DNA of 64,000 nt from Pictodentalium vernedei (Eukaryota; Mollusca; Scaphopoda; Dentaliida; Dentaliidae), in assembly GCA_031216915.1 (NCBI GenBank), contig CM062288.1, forward strand, positions 183,236,596 through 183,300,595, read 5' to 3'. Shown in pieces: positions 20,190-32,727 of this stretch. The position numbers were made by a program, and so were the translations under genes. The notes below the pieces were generated by a model, which had not been told where the DNA came from, searched no databases, and saw nothing but the letters and a program-made list of their open reading frames with translations. The stretch's first letter is position 1; the number at the start of each line of letters is the position of its first letter.

Positions 20190-23100
20190 AGTAGTAGTGC
20201 TCGCACGTTTCACCCCCTAGATTGCCGGACCTCGGTGCCGGACCTCGGAAGTGACGTCATGTCACGTGTCGTAGTGGCGCCATGTTGTGTTGTCATGGTA
20301 ACCCGCGTGATCGGCCATCTTGTGACGTCATCTCCATAGTGATACGTGATGTGAGTGCGCATGCACAGCGCGTGTTGTTAGGGTGATACGCGTTTCCGTC
20401 GTCCATTTTGTATACTGGAGGCCGCCATCTTGGTTTCTATGGTAGCACGTGATTGCTATGTTACCAATGGCTTCTAACAAGACAGGGGTATGTTCGGAGG
20501 GTATTTTCGAATAAATCGGAGTATTTTCTGGAACGACTTCCCTGGATAATTACCACAAACAACCCGACAACTTGTATTATTTCGAATTCTTCCATAATTC
20601 TCTGCTTCTATCTATATATGCAATAGTTATCGTTTATCTGGCCATGTTCCTTTATTCTAGAGTATACTCCAGTAGCGTAGAAGAGCCTGTCAACTGAAAC
20701 AGTTTACCTTATTATTGCTATATTTAGCAATTTCTGGTCTATTCTTGTTAGTTTTGACCCTATTCTAAGTACTCTTGTTGTTTCATTTATCTAGATTATA
20801 ACTAACCAATCAGATTGCTTGATTTCCCATAATCTGTATGCAGGGTTATCTCCCTTGTGTATAACAAAAGACTATATCCAATCGCCATATCCCATGGAAT
20901 CCCATAATTTTGCAAACACCTGTGGCTATGGAATCCCTTTTTTGTCGTATGAGGCCATGAGGGCTATGTAAAAGCCCTCAATGAGTCCTCATTTATTATC
21001 CCTCATAGCCTCATTGAATTTTGAGGTTATGAGGACCTTGAAAAATCCCTCAATGAGGTATAATTTTCTACGACTCTTAGCCTCATTTCAGTATTTAACA
21101 GGTATATCCTATGGAATCCCATTTTGGAAAACGCCTGTGACTGTGGAATCCCTTTTTTGTCGTATGAGGCCATGAGGGCTATGTAAAAGCCCTCAATGAG
21201 TCCTCATTTATTATCCCTCATAGCCTCATTGAATTTTGAGGTTATGAGGACCATTAAAAATCCCTCAATGAGGCATAATTTACTACGACTCTTAGCCTCA
21301 TCTCGGTATTTGAGGATACCCATGGCCTGGTATTGTATTATTCGAGGATACGTATCGAGGATACCTTTTATGGGATACTTATCTGAGGATACTATATAGG
21401 CTGTACATATCCATATAGGTCTCTTGCTGGCCCTTAGTACTATTAATCCACCTGATGCTTTATGTTATCCTATGACTGGTATAGGTAGTATGCAATGCTA
21501 GGCATAGGGGTATTGTAGGTAGGGGTACTGCCTGGTAGTTTAGAACGGTACTATAGTATGGCGGTATATACACCTATAGGCCCCTGTTAGTGCTTGGTAC
21601 TATTAACCAACCGATTGCTTTGTTTTATTATATGGCTGGTATATGTAGTACGTTATGGTAGACCTAGTGATTTTGTGGGGGTGGGGGTAATGCTTGGTAG
21701 TTTAGAACGGTAGTATAGCATAGGCTGTACATATTCCTGTAGGTCTCTTGCTGGCCCTTGGTACTACTGATCCACCAGATGATTCGTATTATTGAGCGGT
21801 ATTCTGGGGTGGGGTCAATGCCTGGTAATACAGAACGGCAGTAGAGTATGGTTGGTATATTCCCCTATAGGTCCCATCCTAACCGTTCATAGTATTAACC
21901 TACCAAATGCTTTGTATCATCCTGTTACTGGTAAGGTGGTACGTAATATCAGTAGTTCCTACCTTATTCCGAGTACTCTTGTTGTTTCATTTATCTACAT
22001 CATTTATATAAATTATAATTAACCGATTAGATTGCTTGATTTCCCATAACCTGTACTTAATCGTATAGAGTTATCTCCCTTCTGCATAATAAAAACCTAT
22101 ATCAATGGCAATATCCCGGCACCCCAATTTCGGCACCCCTTTTTTGAAAAACATATGGCCTTCGGCACCCCTTTTTTCTGAAATGAGGATAAGAGTCGTA
22201 TTAAAAATCCCTCATTTCGGCCTCCCTTTTTTCTGAAATGAGGATAAGAGTCGTATTAAAAATCCCTCAATGAGGGATTTTTAATACGACTCTTATCCTC
22301 ATTTCAGAAAAAGGGGTGCCGAAGATCATATGTTTTTCAAAAAAGGGGTGCCGAAATTGAGGTGCCTTCTGGAGAATCCCTTTTTTGTCGTATGATGGCT
22401 ATGTAAAAGCCCTCAATGAGTCCTCATTTATTATCCCTCATAGCCTCATTGAATTTTGAGGTTATGAGGACCTTGAAAAATCCCTCAATGAGGTATAAAT
22501 TTCTACGACTCTTATCCTCATTTGACAAAAAAGTGATTCTCCTGAAGGCAACCCAATTTCGGCACCCCTTTTTTGAAAAACATATGGCCTTCGGCACCCC
22601 TTTTTCTGAAATGAGGATAAGAGTCGTATTACAAATCCCTCATTGAGGGATTTTTAATACGACTCTTATCCTCATTTCAGAAAAAGATGTGCCGAAGGCC
22701 ATATGCTTTTCAAAAAAGGGGTGCCGAAATTGGGGTGCCGGGATATTGCCATTGATATAGGTTTTTATTATGCAGAAGGGAGATAACTCTGCACGATTAA
22801 GTACAGGTTATGGGAAATCAAGCAATCTAATCGGTTAATTATAATTTATCTAAATGATCTAGATAAAAGAAACAACAAGAGTACTCGGAATAAGGTAGGA
22901 ACTACTAGTATTACGTACCACCTTACCAGTAACAGGATGATACAAAGCATTTGGTAGGTTAATACTATGAACGGTTAGGATGGGACTTATAGGGGAATAT
23001 ACCAACCATACTCTACTGCCGTTCTGTATTACCAGGCATTGACCCCACCCCAGAATACCGCTCAATAATACGAAGCATCTGGTGGATCAGTAGTACCAAG

Positions 23101-24644
23101 GGCCAGCAAGAGACCTACAAGGATATGTACAGCCTATGCTATACTACCGTTCTAAACTAACAAGCATTACCCCCACCCCCACAAAATCACTAGGTCTACC
23201 ATAGCGTACTACATATACCAGCCATACAATAAAACAAAGCAATCGGTTGGTTAATAGTACCAAGCACTAACAGGGGCCTATAGATGTATATACCGCCATA
23301 CTATAGTACCGTTCTAAACTACCAGGCAGTACCCCTACCTACAATACCCCTATGCCTAGCATTGCATACTACCTATACCAGTCATAGGATAACATAAAGC
23401 ATCAGGTAGATTAATAGTACTAAGGGCCAGCAAGAGACCTATATGGATATGTACAGCCTATATAGTATTCTCAGATAAGTATCCCATAAAAGGTATCCTC
23501 GAATAATACAATACCAGGCCATGGGTATCCTCAAATACCGAGATGAGGTTAAGAGTCGTAGTAAATTATGCCTCATTGAGGGATTTTTAATGGTCCTCAT
23601 AACCTCAAAATTCAATGAGGCTATGAGGGATAATAAATGAGGACTCATTGAGGGCTTTTACATAGCCCTCATGGCCTCAAACGACAAAAAAGGGATTCCA
23701 CAGTCACAGGCGTTTTCCAAAATGGGATTCCATAGGATATACCTGTTGATTACTGAAATGAGGCTAAGAGTCGTAGAAAATTATACCTCATTGAGGGATT
23801 TTTCAAGGTCCTCATAACCTCAAAATTCAATGAGGCTATGAGGGATAATACACGAGGACTCATTAAGGGCTTTTACATAGCCCTCATGGCCTCATACGAC
23901 AAAAAAGGGATTCCATAGCCATAGGTGTTTTGCAAAAGTTATGGGATTCCATGGGATATGGCGATTGGATATAGTCTTTTGTTATACACAAGGGAGATAA
24001 CCCTGCATACAGATTATGGGAAATCAAGCAATCTGATTGGTTAGTTATAATCTAGATAAATGAAACAACAAGAGTACTTAGAATAGGGTCAGAACTAACA
24101 AGAATAGACCAGAAATTGCTAAATATAGCAATAATAAGGTAAACTGTTCCAGTTGATAGGCACTTCTACGCTACTGAAGTATACTCTAGAATAAAGGAAC
24201 ATGGCCAGATAAACGATAACTATTGCATATATAGATAGAAGCAGAGAATTCTGGAAGAATTCGAAATAATACAAGTTGTCGGGTTGTTTGTGGTAATTAT
24301 CCAGGGAAGTCGTTCCAGAAAATACTCCGATTAAATCGAACATACCCTCCGAACATACCCCGTCCTATTGTAGAACTTCAGGTAACATAGCAATCACGTG
24401 CTACCATAGAAACCAAGATGGTGGCCTCCAGTATACAAAATGGACGACGGAAACGCGTATCACCCTAACAACACGCGCTGCGCATGCGCACTCACAACAC
24501 GTATCATTATGGAGATGACGTCACAAGATGGCCGCTCACGCGGGTTACCATGACAACACAACATGGCGCCACTACGTCACGTGACTTCCGAGGTCCGGCA
24601 CCGATGTCCGGGACCTAGGGGTGAAACGTGCGAGCACTACTACT
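20190..24644. mobile_element. 4.46-kb foldback element (family A, copy 1)
   Basis: Ends begin AGTAGTAGTGCTCGCACG (left) with the exact inverse at 24627-24644. The 6-bp direct repeat AATACA flanks it (20184-20189; 24645-24650). Nearly the whole element is an inverted repeat about a centre near 22420. The outer ~600 bp of each arm matches the element at 44382-48327, including GGAACGACTTCCCTGG and the TTCTAGAGTATACTCC block. Inside are units of about 215 bp (near 20930-21325, 22380-22525 and their mirror images at 23555-23935), built from GAGGCTATGAGGG-type inverted motifs after GGAATCCCTTTTTTGTCG. No protein gene is seen. The repeated MSPHLLSLIASL-like frames are just the repeats. Six-base duplication and a 5'-AG end are shared with Polintons, but no Polinton gene is present, so the class is open. 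Confidence 0.92.
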
Positions 24645-24650
24645 AATACA

Positions 24651-27640
24651 CTAAACGAAGTAATAATAATAATAATAAGCTGTCTATCAATGATCAACTA
24701 TTTTGGGAGATCCTAAAACTCGTGATCCGAGGTAAAAGGATAGTCTATTCTACTTACTTAAAGCGAAAAGCTAACAAAAGGCAACAGGAGATAGAAAACA
24801 ACTAAATAATTTGAATCAAATTTTAGATGGTGGGATCTATCAGTAGTTCAAGAAATCGAACCACTAGAAGCAGAGCTGCAGTCGCTGAGGGATCAGAAAA
24901 TCAATGGCATGATTTTGAGAACAAAGGCTAAATGGAAAGTCGATGGTGAAAAACCAACTAAATACTTTTGCAACCTAGCAAAAAGACACTTCACTGAACA
25001 AATAATTTCAAAACCAGTTAAATCAGATGGATGTGAGACAAAAGACTTGAATGGAATAATATTAGAACAAAAGACATTCTACCAACAACTCCATACATTG
25101 AAAATATCGCCCGCTGACTATAATGTCCAAATTACAAACAATACATTTTTCGACGAAAACAATCCATTTCTCAACTTTTCTGGACGAAGATGAGTAAAAC
25201 TCATTGGAAGGTTTATTAACCGAATCTGATTGCTCTGTTGCCCTAAAATCAATGAAAACCAATAAAAACCCTGGCTCAGATGGTTTTACGGCAAAATTTT
25301 ACAGACTTTTTTGGAAAGATCTGGGAAGTTTTTTGATAAATTCCCTAAATTATGGGCACCGCGCAAAAGAACTTTTGATAATACAAAGGGCGGGTATAAT
25401 TATGTTTACCTAAACCAAAAATATATATAAAAAATTGGAGGCCAATATGATTAATTAACGTCGATGTAAAAATGGGTTCTACAGTAATTGCCAACCGTCT
25501 TACCTAAACTTATATCGGAAACTCAGCTGGGCTTCATGAAAGGAAGATATATAGGAGAATCAACACGTCTGACTTTTGATTTAATTAAAAATGCAAGGAG
25601 AAAAACATACCGGGAATAGTAAGACTGCTAGATTTTGAGCCTCCGATTCGTTAGAATGGTCCGTCATTGAAAGAACACTGTCTTTCTTAAAATTCGGTCC
25701 ATCTATTATACAATGGTTTTAAACTTTTTGCAGTAAAATTTACAGCTTTGTTTTGAAAAACGGGCATTGTTCAGACAGATTCCAGCGAGGGGTGAGGCAG
25801 GGTGATCCTCTTTCCCCCTATCTGTTTATCCACTGTGCGGAAATCTTAAGTGCAGAACTTAAATCGAACCCCAATATCAATGGGATAAGGATAAATGATT
25901 CTGAATTCTTAATAAACCAGTATGTAGATGACTCCACACGTTTTCTCAGTGACGACGGGTACTCCCTAAACACAGCCCTCCAAACAGTAAACCATTTTTC
26001 GGAGTACTGAGGAATGAAAGTCAACTTCGACAAAACTCAAGCGATATGGATTGGATCTAAAAGGGGCTGTGGTGAAGAAATACACACAAATCAACGAATT
26101 CACTGGAACCACAATGAATCATTCACAATACTAGGAATAGAGTATAACTTGTTCAACGAAAACTACATTCTGAACAATTATCTGAACCAAATGATAACAA
26201 TAGGAAAACTTCTTAGTGACGGGTCTTTTCGTAATTTAACTCTAATTGGAAAAACTGTTGTGGTGAAAACGCTCGCTTTGTCAGTGTTAACACAATGTCT
26301 GTCGATTTTGCCTGACCCACCGAACGATCTGTTTTGCAAACTCCAATCTACATTTTTTAACTTTCTGTGGTCAGGCAAAATCGATAAGATAAAGCGAGCT
26401 ACGCTAATTAATACCTTGGAGAACGGTGGAATCAAATCTCCCCACTTAAAAACCTATAGCTACTCTCTTAAAGTTTCAAGGATTGCTAAAATATTAGATC
26501 CCAATAAATTTGCATCGTGGAAAACGTTTATTTTAGATGACTTTGAAAGTTTTGGCAGTTACAAGGTATGGTCCCTATATAAGGAAGGTTTAAGGACAGT
26601 GGGAGAGCACATAAATTCTTTCTGGAAAAATGTTTTGAATGCATGGTCTCTTTTGGATGGAGAGAATGCCACAGCCCCTTATGACAGACTTTCCGAACCC
26701 CTCTTCTATAACAACCATTTTAAAATCAGTAACAAATTATTTTTCAATAAACGCTGGTGCGAGAATGATATCTATTTTATAAATGATCTCCTGACAGAGG
26801 ACAAACAGCTCTTAACTTTTACAGATTTCTCCGAGCAACATAACCTCAAAACACCATTTACGGTCTATCAGGGAGTGATACATGCAATTCTCAAATTATG
26901 GATTATAATTCTCCAGCAGCAGAAATAAATCCCAAGGATAAGAAACAATAATATCGAGAAATTGAAACAGTCTAAGAAAGTATGCCAAACCTTCTATCCC
27001 ATATTCCTGAAACTCTTGGCCGTTTGCCTATTAGAAACGCAGAAAAAATGGAGAGAAACTTTAAATTTACCCTTACAGTATCGCGACTGACATGAGATAT
27101 ATAAAAGTGCAATCATCATCGACGATTCATATTTGCAAAGTCTACAACTGAAAATTTTACTCAGGATATTATACACAAATTCTAAACTTCACAAAATCAA
27201 ACTATCGGAAACAGAACTATGTACTTTCTGTAACAACACAAAAGAAACTATACCTCACATATTTTTCGAATACTCCTGCTCCGAAACAATCCTGTTAAAC
27301 TTTCTAGACGATCTAAGGGGGAAGTGCGGAATTTACCCACTTACAGCAGAATAAATTCTCTTGGACTACAGAAATAACGAGACAACAGAACCCATAATTG
27401 GTTTATGCACTCTCATCTTTAAGAAATATGTTTATTCCTGCAAAGTGAGAAATTGTCTGTCATGCTACACAAGCTACATTCAGCAACTGAAAGATTATAA
27501 AGAACTAGAACTGTCCTCAGTATATTGTCACTCACAGAAAACAGTTTCTTTGCTACGAACAAGATGGGCCATCCGATCACTTCTTGCGTTACTCTTTAAG
27601 CCGTTAAAGCCGCAAACAATACAACGATAACCTCTATTTT
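24651..27640 (+). pseudogene. Tx1/L1-like LINE ORF2, reverse transcriptase part
   Basis: A continuation of the LINE cut at 20189. In order: KAKWKVDGEKPTKYF; an RT entry block NKNPGSDGFTAKFY (about 25260-25305); FQRGVRQGDPLSPYLF (25782-25830); a YVDD catalytic box (25921-25932) in place of the more usual YADD; the thumb; and a C-terminal zinc-finger-like CTFCNN..ETIPHIFFEYSC (27222-27280). An in-frame TGA at 26008-26010 splits the palm from the following GMKVNFDKTQ. Further frame changes lie at 25190-25205, 25413-25750 and after 26928. It is an old, inactive copy. Total length without the insert is about 3.7 kb. Confidence 0.9.
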
Positions 27641-27644
27641 AGTA

Positions 27645-28365
27645 TCTGCCTGCATTGAAGAACATTCCAAAATGTCAGTTTGTCTCAACCGAGACCCCAA
27701 ATCTGCTTGAGCAACATTTTCGATAAAAAGCCAAATTTATCTAAACAGTATTTTCGTTCATAACTGACAACTATTCATTATTTCCAGCTGTTAAATACTG
27801 TTACTGAATTGTAAGTTTTATCATATCATCTTCATTTATGCACTGTCATCTATACCTGAATTAAAAAAATATGAAAAAACAGAAAAAAATGAATGGGTAG
27901 GTGTGTGTGTGTGTGTGATTGTGGGTGGGGTCGGTCTGACTTCCCGTTTTTGTGAGATCCAGACAATAATGTTTGCGTTTGCGTCCCCTCGCGGATTTCT
28001 TTGTTTTCTCCGGGTTCTCTCAGATGAAAGAATGGGTTAGGGTGTGGTTTTTCCCGAGTCCACACCACGACAGCTAAACAAGATTAAGGGTATATGAGTT
28101 TGTGTGTGTGTACGTGGGGTGTGTGCGCATTATCGCTCTTGTGCTTATGTGTTGTGTGTTGATTTTACCATTCACCAAAGTACATGGACTGATTTCCAAA
28201 CTTGTATGAGGGTAAATTGTAAGCTTCCTGTTGTTTGAGAACTTCTTTTCTTTATCTCTTCCCACATTAACCTTATCTTATGTGTTCCTGCCGCCCTCCA
28301 CACGTCGAAGTACTGCTTCATTCTTCATCATGTATACACTCATGGTCACAGCCCTGAGTGATCTT
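27645..28365. other. LINE tail and GT-rich DNA, no gene
   Basis: This presumably contains the LINE 3' end (poly-A-like stretch near 27864-27890), then impure GT repeats (27900-27920 and 28096-28110). Confidence 0.4.
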
Positions 28366-28430
28366 TTCTCGTTATAACGAGAACCGTTTTTCGTTGTAAC
28401 GAGATGTCTTCTCGTTATAAGGAGAATGAG
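28366..28430. repeat. Array of CTCGTTATAACGAG palindromes (right end)
   Basis: Three imperfect copies of the same 14-mer palindrome found at 13551-13740, just inside the right terminus of the 15-kb element. The array is shorter than at the left end. Confidence 0.85.
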
Positions 28431-28755
28431 ATAAAAAAAAATTCCCTATGTCCTAAATCAGCCACAGGACAATGCACATCTCTGTGCAACCGGAAAAGTC
28501 GGTATTTTGTTATCACATTTATATCTGAAACTGACACCGAACTATCTTTGCTACGGTTAACTCTGAATCAACTAAACACATCGATAAGTAATTTCAATAA
28601 TCAAAAAATGTATCAAACAGAACACCCTAAAGGTAGCATATCTTTGGGGTGTTGTGTTTGATAATTAAAATTAGTGATGTGTTTTAGTTTGGATGATTCA
28701 GTATATAATTACACATTATATTCAGTATCAAATGAGACGGGATAACTGTTTCTTT

Positions 28756-28815
28756 GTTTGTTGGTGGTTAACGTCACATATTTATGCACCATGGCCAATC
28801 GTGACACAACATGGA
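28756..28815 (-). repeat. SINE 3'-body fragment
   Basis: TTGGTGGTTAACGTCACATA, followed by TGCACCATGGCCAATCGTGA, matches the tail side of the SINE at 14551-14620. The tRNA-like head is absent. Confidence 0.6.
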
Positions 28816-29005
28816 GATGAAGTCAAGTTTAGGCAATCGTTGATCTACATGTTGCCCATTTTAGAGGACTTTCACCCCAAGCATTGGTGACTGGGTCCTA
28901 TTTTACTAGTAAAGCGGAACTGGTTTACCACAGTAAACAAGTGCTGCTTACTTCCCGGGGTTCCCACGGGGAAGCCGGGATAACTATTCAGTAGTTGTAT
29001 TACAC

Positions 29006-29081
29006 ATCGTCGCCTGAGTGCTAGAATGTTCTATGTCCCATAGGGGACATAGAATATTCTAGCACTCAGACAACGACATGT
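29006..29081. repeat. ~75-nt near-perfect hairpin
   Basis: The left arm CTGAGTGCTAGAATGTTCTA and the right arm TAGAATATTCTAGCACTCAG pair with few mismatches around GTCCCATAGGGGAC. The outer bases extend the stem (CGTCG with CGACG). It could be a small foldback MITE or a structured transcript; no transcription evidence is available. Confidence 0.8.
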
Positions 29082-29654
29082 TAAGTATCCCCTGATACCT
29101 TGGGTGTCTTTTTTATTGCTTTTTTAATGGTGTGCTACAGATTTTCATATAAAAAGTTTCCCAAAAATCTTACCCAACAAATTTGTTTTGGCCTCCTTAA
29201 CCACCCTCCCAGGCATCAGTGTCTACATTTTTTTCCCAGACCCTCACCCCAGGTTCCATTGTGGTCATTGCATTCTGACCGACAGAGAAAAGTCAACAAA
29301 GTGTGTGAATTCCATAAGCTCAGTATAGGTCTATTCCATGTGATGTTCAAATTAGCACAAAATTAAATGAATCGCATCAGCTGATAAGTAGATCGCGTCA
29401 CTGATTAAAATGTGCACAGCGCGGGAATATTTCACCACCCGCGCCCTTTATTGATTTACTGTTTGATTGATCAATTGCTTAATTATCAGTTGGTGTGTGG
29501 GCCTTTGGGAAATGAACGCAACGGTCATTGTGTGTTGGGTCATGGACTTGTATAGTAATTTGCACGCAGCGGACCAGTGTGATCGAATAGGGTGTCTAAA
29601 AAAGAATTGAATCTTGCCTTTTTGGACTTCTAAATATAGTTTTTGTGGCAAATG

Positions 29655-29713
29655 CAAACAAGGAAATGAACCCTGAATAGGTTCATTCTTGTTTGCATGG
29701 CCAAAAGCTCAAT
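29655..29713. repeat. ~58-nt hairpin
   Basis: GGCAAATGCAAACAAG...ATGAACC pairs with GGTTCAT..CTTGTTTGCATGGCC around a 7-nt loop. The flanking text (TAGGGTGTCTAAAAAAG and GTCTAAAAGGCGACATTCTA) is weakly related, so a larger MITE of about 150 bp is possible. Confidence 0.75.
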
Positions 29714-30007
29714 TTAAAAGTCTAAAAGGCGACATTCTATACTTACAACCCCACTCTAAATATGATACTTTTATGGGGTGGGGGGGGGATTATATAATAT
29801 AAAACACTTTTTCCAAAAAATGCATTCAATATGCACATGTAAGACCACATTTGTTCACTATTTTCCCATCCGTAAATAAAAAAAGTTAACTGAAAAAAAA
29901 ATTTGTGTATTAAATTGTACGCCACGCATACAAACGCACGTATTATATTGTATGACCATAACTGAAAACTACAAGGAGTTGAGAGAAACAACATTAACAA
30001 TGAACAT

Positions 30008-30145
30008 TATTTATCTATTGGGGTTTAACGACCGTTTCGACAGCCATGGTCACCTCGTTCCGGATAGTTTTACGGGTGGAGGAAGCCGGAGTAACAGAGA
30101 ACCACCTAGCAACGGCGAGTAACTGCCAGACTTGCCAACGTACTA
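30008..30145 (-). repeat. SINE 3'-body fragment
   Basis: It carries the SINE body blocks TTTTACGGGTGGAGGAAGCC, GAGAACCACC and AGCAACGGCGAG and ends without the tRNA-like head. The start (ATTGGGGTTTAACGACCGTT) is a variant tail compared with the full copies. Confidence 0.75.
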
Positions 30146-30254
30146 ATTCCACTGTACTGCAGTTTACTGTTGAAATTTAGCACCAGCAAGTAAACAGGAA
30201 TCAACACAGCTCTTCCATATACAATGTAATAATAACAACCCAAAGACCGAACAC

Positions 30255-31381
30255 TGACTTTAAATCTCGACGTTTCGAAAGCTTTTGATACAATAGATCA
30301 CGCGATATTAGTGAATAAATTAAATCACTACAGAATCAGGGGTCTAGCAAACTCTTGGTTTAAGGATTATCTCTCTGAAAGAAGTCAATATGCACAATTT
30401 CAAGATATCGTTTCAGAGTCGTAACTAATGTCGACTGGCGTCCCACAAGGGTCCATCCTTGGACCTATTTTATTCCTTATCTACATCAACGACTTACCAG
30501 ACTGCACAACCCTTGATATTTTATCATTTGCTGGTGATACAACAGCTTTCAAGTCCGACAGTAACCTAGATACACTTTTTAATGGTATGAATTTCGAGCT
30601 TTTAAAAATTCAGGAATGGTGTTCTGCAATAAATTAGCTATCAATGCATTCAAAATTAATGCTTTGCCCTCCCAACGATTTATCTCAAATTGGTAATAGG
30701 TCGTTAAAATTAGGTGATTCGCAACTGGAACTTATTGCCAACCATTGTAATGAAAAAAACGGCAAAATTTCTTGGTGCCCACGTAGATGAAAATTTATCC
30801 TTCAAACATCATATTTCAATTGTTTGTTCCAAGGTGGCTAGAGCCATTTACGTCATCAACAGGGCTAAGAATATATTTAGATTGAATGCATTGAAAACCT
30901 TGTACTTTTCTTTAATTCACAGCCACTTCCTATATGGAATTAAAATTTGGAGGACATTCCCCGTCAACAAGTCAAGTCTTCAAGTTGCAGAAGAAGGCTA
31001 TACGCACCAGAAGTAGGGAAAAAAGAACAACACATACAGAGCCTTTTTAAGCCCCTCAGAATTCTCAAATTTGATGACCTTTACAAATTCCAAGTTCATC
31101 TGTTTATGTACGACTGGTATATCAACAGTTTACATATATCATTTTAGAGTACGTTTCAGCAATATGTAAATACAACAGGCATGATAACCATGCAGAGAGG
31201 TATATTGCAACTTTCTAAATTTTTCAACAGACCTGCCTCTCCATACGTTCCCTAGGTTGTGGAATACCATTGAACAGAATATACAGAACTTAACTAGGTC
31301 ACAATTCAAAAAGAGAATGAAGGACCTATCTCTCAGTACATATTCAGAGAATGTTTGTTGTAGTTCCGACTGTGCTAAGTG
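30255..31381 (+). pseudogene. CR1/Jockey-like LINE reverse transcriptase, dead
   Basis: RT coding text begins with LDVSKAFDTIDHAIL (about 30265), then [20 protein letters not shown] (about 30435-30490). The next box is FAGD at about 30527-30540 where an active enzyme has (F/Y)ADD, so a catalytic Asp has been replaced. Further on come KFLGAHVDENLSFKHH and LYFSLIHSHFLYGIKIW. A C-terminal block reading RLWNTIEQNIQNLTRSQFKK ends at TGA 31379-31381. A TAA at 30422-30424 and shifts near 30635, 30720 and 31010 break the frame. This family differs from the LINEs at 8.7 kb and 24.7 kb. The 5' part is missing. Confidence 0.87.
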
Positions 31382-31384
31382 AAC

Positions 31385-32695
31385 GGGGGAATCTAGAGGA
31401 TTAGAGGTGGGAAAAAATGATAATAATACCAACCAACCTCAGATTTTCTATAACGCACCTACGCCCACCTACGCCCCCCCCCCCCCCCTTTCAGTTCAGT
31501 TAGTTTATGAAACTAAAGTATTATTCGTTCACTCTGGATCCACATACCCTTTTTGCGTGCAGTCAAGTGACTTGATTTCATACCATGGCCACTGTAGATT
31601 CCTGCTCACTTATTTTCTCCTGCTTCGGTTATCATCTGCGCAGACAACAATGAAGTGCAACTACACCGGGGTGCGTTAACCAGAGCCCGGAGCCCGAGAC
31701 CTCGTCCAAAGGAGATTTCGGCCGCCGGGTCTGGCTTCAATATTATAAGATGGAGAACTTGCTTCTTATATGTCACTCTACAATACATCGCGGAACTTTG
31801 TACTTTTTGATATCAATCAAGTCATTTATGTCTAGTACTCTCAGTAATTTATGCACTGAACTCTCAATAGCTGAGATTATTATTCGTTATTGCCAAGGTG
31901 ATAACTTTCCTCCCCACCCCCTCCACCCCACCCAAAAAAGAAGTCAGTCTGCCGTCGAGGAATTTTGCTTTTTCTAAGGAGCGACAGGTAGACAGCTAAC
32001 TTTGTCGCTTTCGTGCAGTGTATCAAAATATGTTTAAATGATTTTATTTTATTTACCGTCTTTTCAATGTAATTGATATACTGCGAATAAAGATTTCAAG
32101 TTCAAAGATTTCAGCAAAACGTATTCTGAGGACGGGATTGCGGGGTTTTATGCATAACCTTCCATTGTATAAAGATTACCAAATAAAATCAATGTTGAAT
32201 CGCCAACGAATCGGCACTTAGAAAAAAAAGAGGAACAAACGTGATCGGAACCATAAAATCGCAAACCAATTCGCGCGTTCATCATGGTAATTTCAAACGC
32301 TTCGTACTCATAAAATGCTACAGATTTGCTTCAAATTCTTACAATGTTTACAGATCTACCTGAACGGGAGGGAATGTAATTTATGTGAATTGTGCATGTG
32401 TTGGAAATTCCAGTAACCACTTCGACATTATCCCTTTGGAAAATACACACATTGTGCACATGGCTGTATTATATGATACAAAGCTATTCTAGGACGCTAA
32501 AATAAAATTATTACCATAATTTTATTCAAGCGAATGGCTTACGTAACCAATATTTGACAAAATACCCATGTTATATTCACATTTCTGTCATCTTCTTTAA
32601 GAAACAAAGCTTTTTGAAAATCGGGAACGAATCTGCACGCGGTCGGACCGAATCGGCGTAAAACACTAAACGAACTGATTTCATAAGCGCCGGCC

Positions 32696-32727
<32 letters not shown>

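Larger units (their letters stand above)
13511..28468. mobile_element. 15-kb terminal-inverted-repeat element (foldback family B), heavily nested
   Basis: The left end (13511, TATGGTGGCAGATTTAGG, then T-run and ATCTCATT) and the right end (complement reading GTGGCTGATTTAGG, then T-run and ATCTCATT) form an inverted pair, with about 35 of 41 bases matching. The direct repeat ACAATGC directly abuts both ends (13504-13510; 28469-28475), as a target duplication would. Just inside each end are CTCGTTATAACGAG palindrome arrays. The same terminal logic is seen in the element at 55449-62068. Inside lie a SINE, a TTAA MITE, a Tx1-like LINE and a foldback element. No transposase gene is recognised. It could be two independent ends, but the matching flanks argue against that. 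Confidence 0.6.

Noticed and set aside
20981..23648. Several small proteins starting MSPHLLSLIASLNFEV
   Set aside because: They are multiple copies of the same cassette in an inverted-repeat element, all short and ending at cassette edges.
20190..24644. Full Polinton/Maverick
   Set aside because: No DNA polymerase B, integrase, ATPase, protease or capsid-like frame is present. Only the ends and 6-bp duplication fit.
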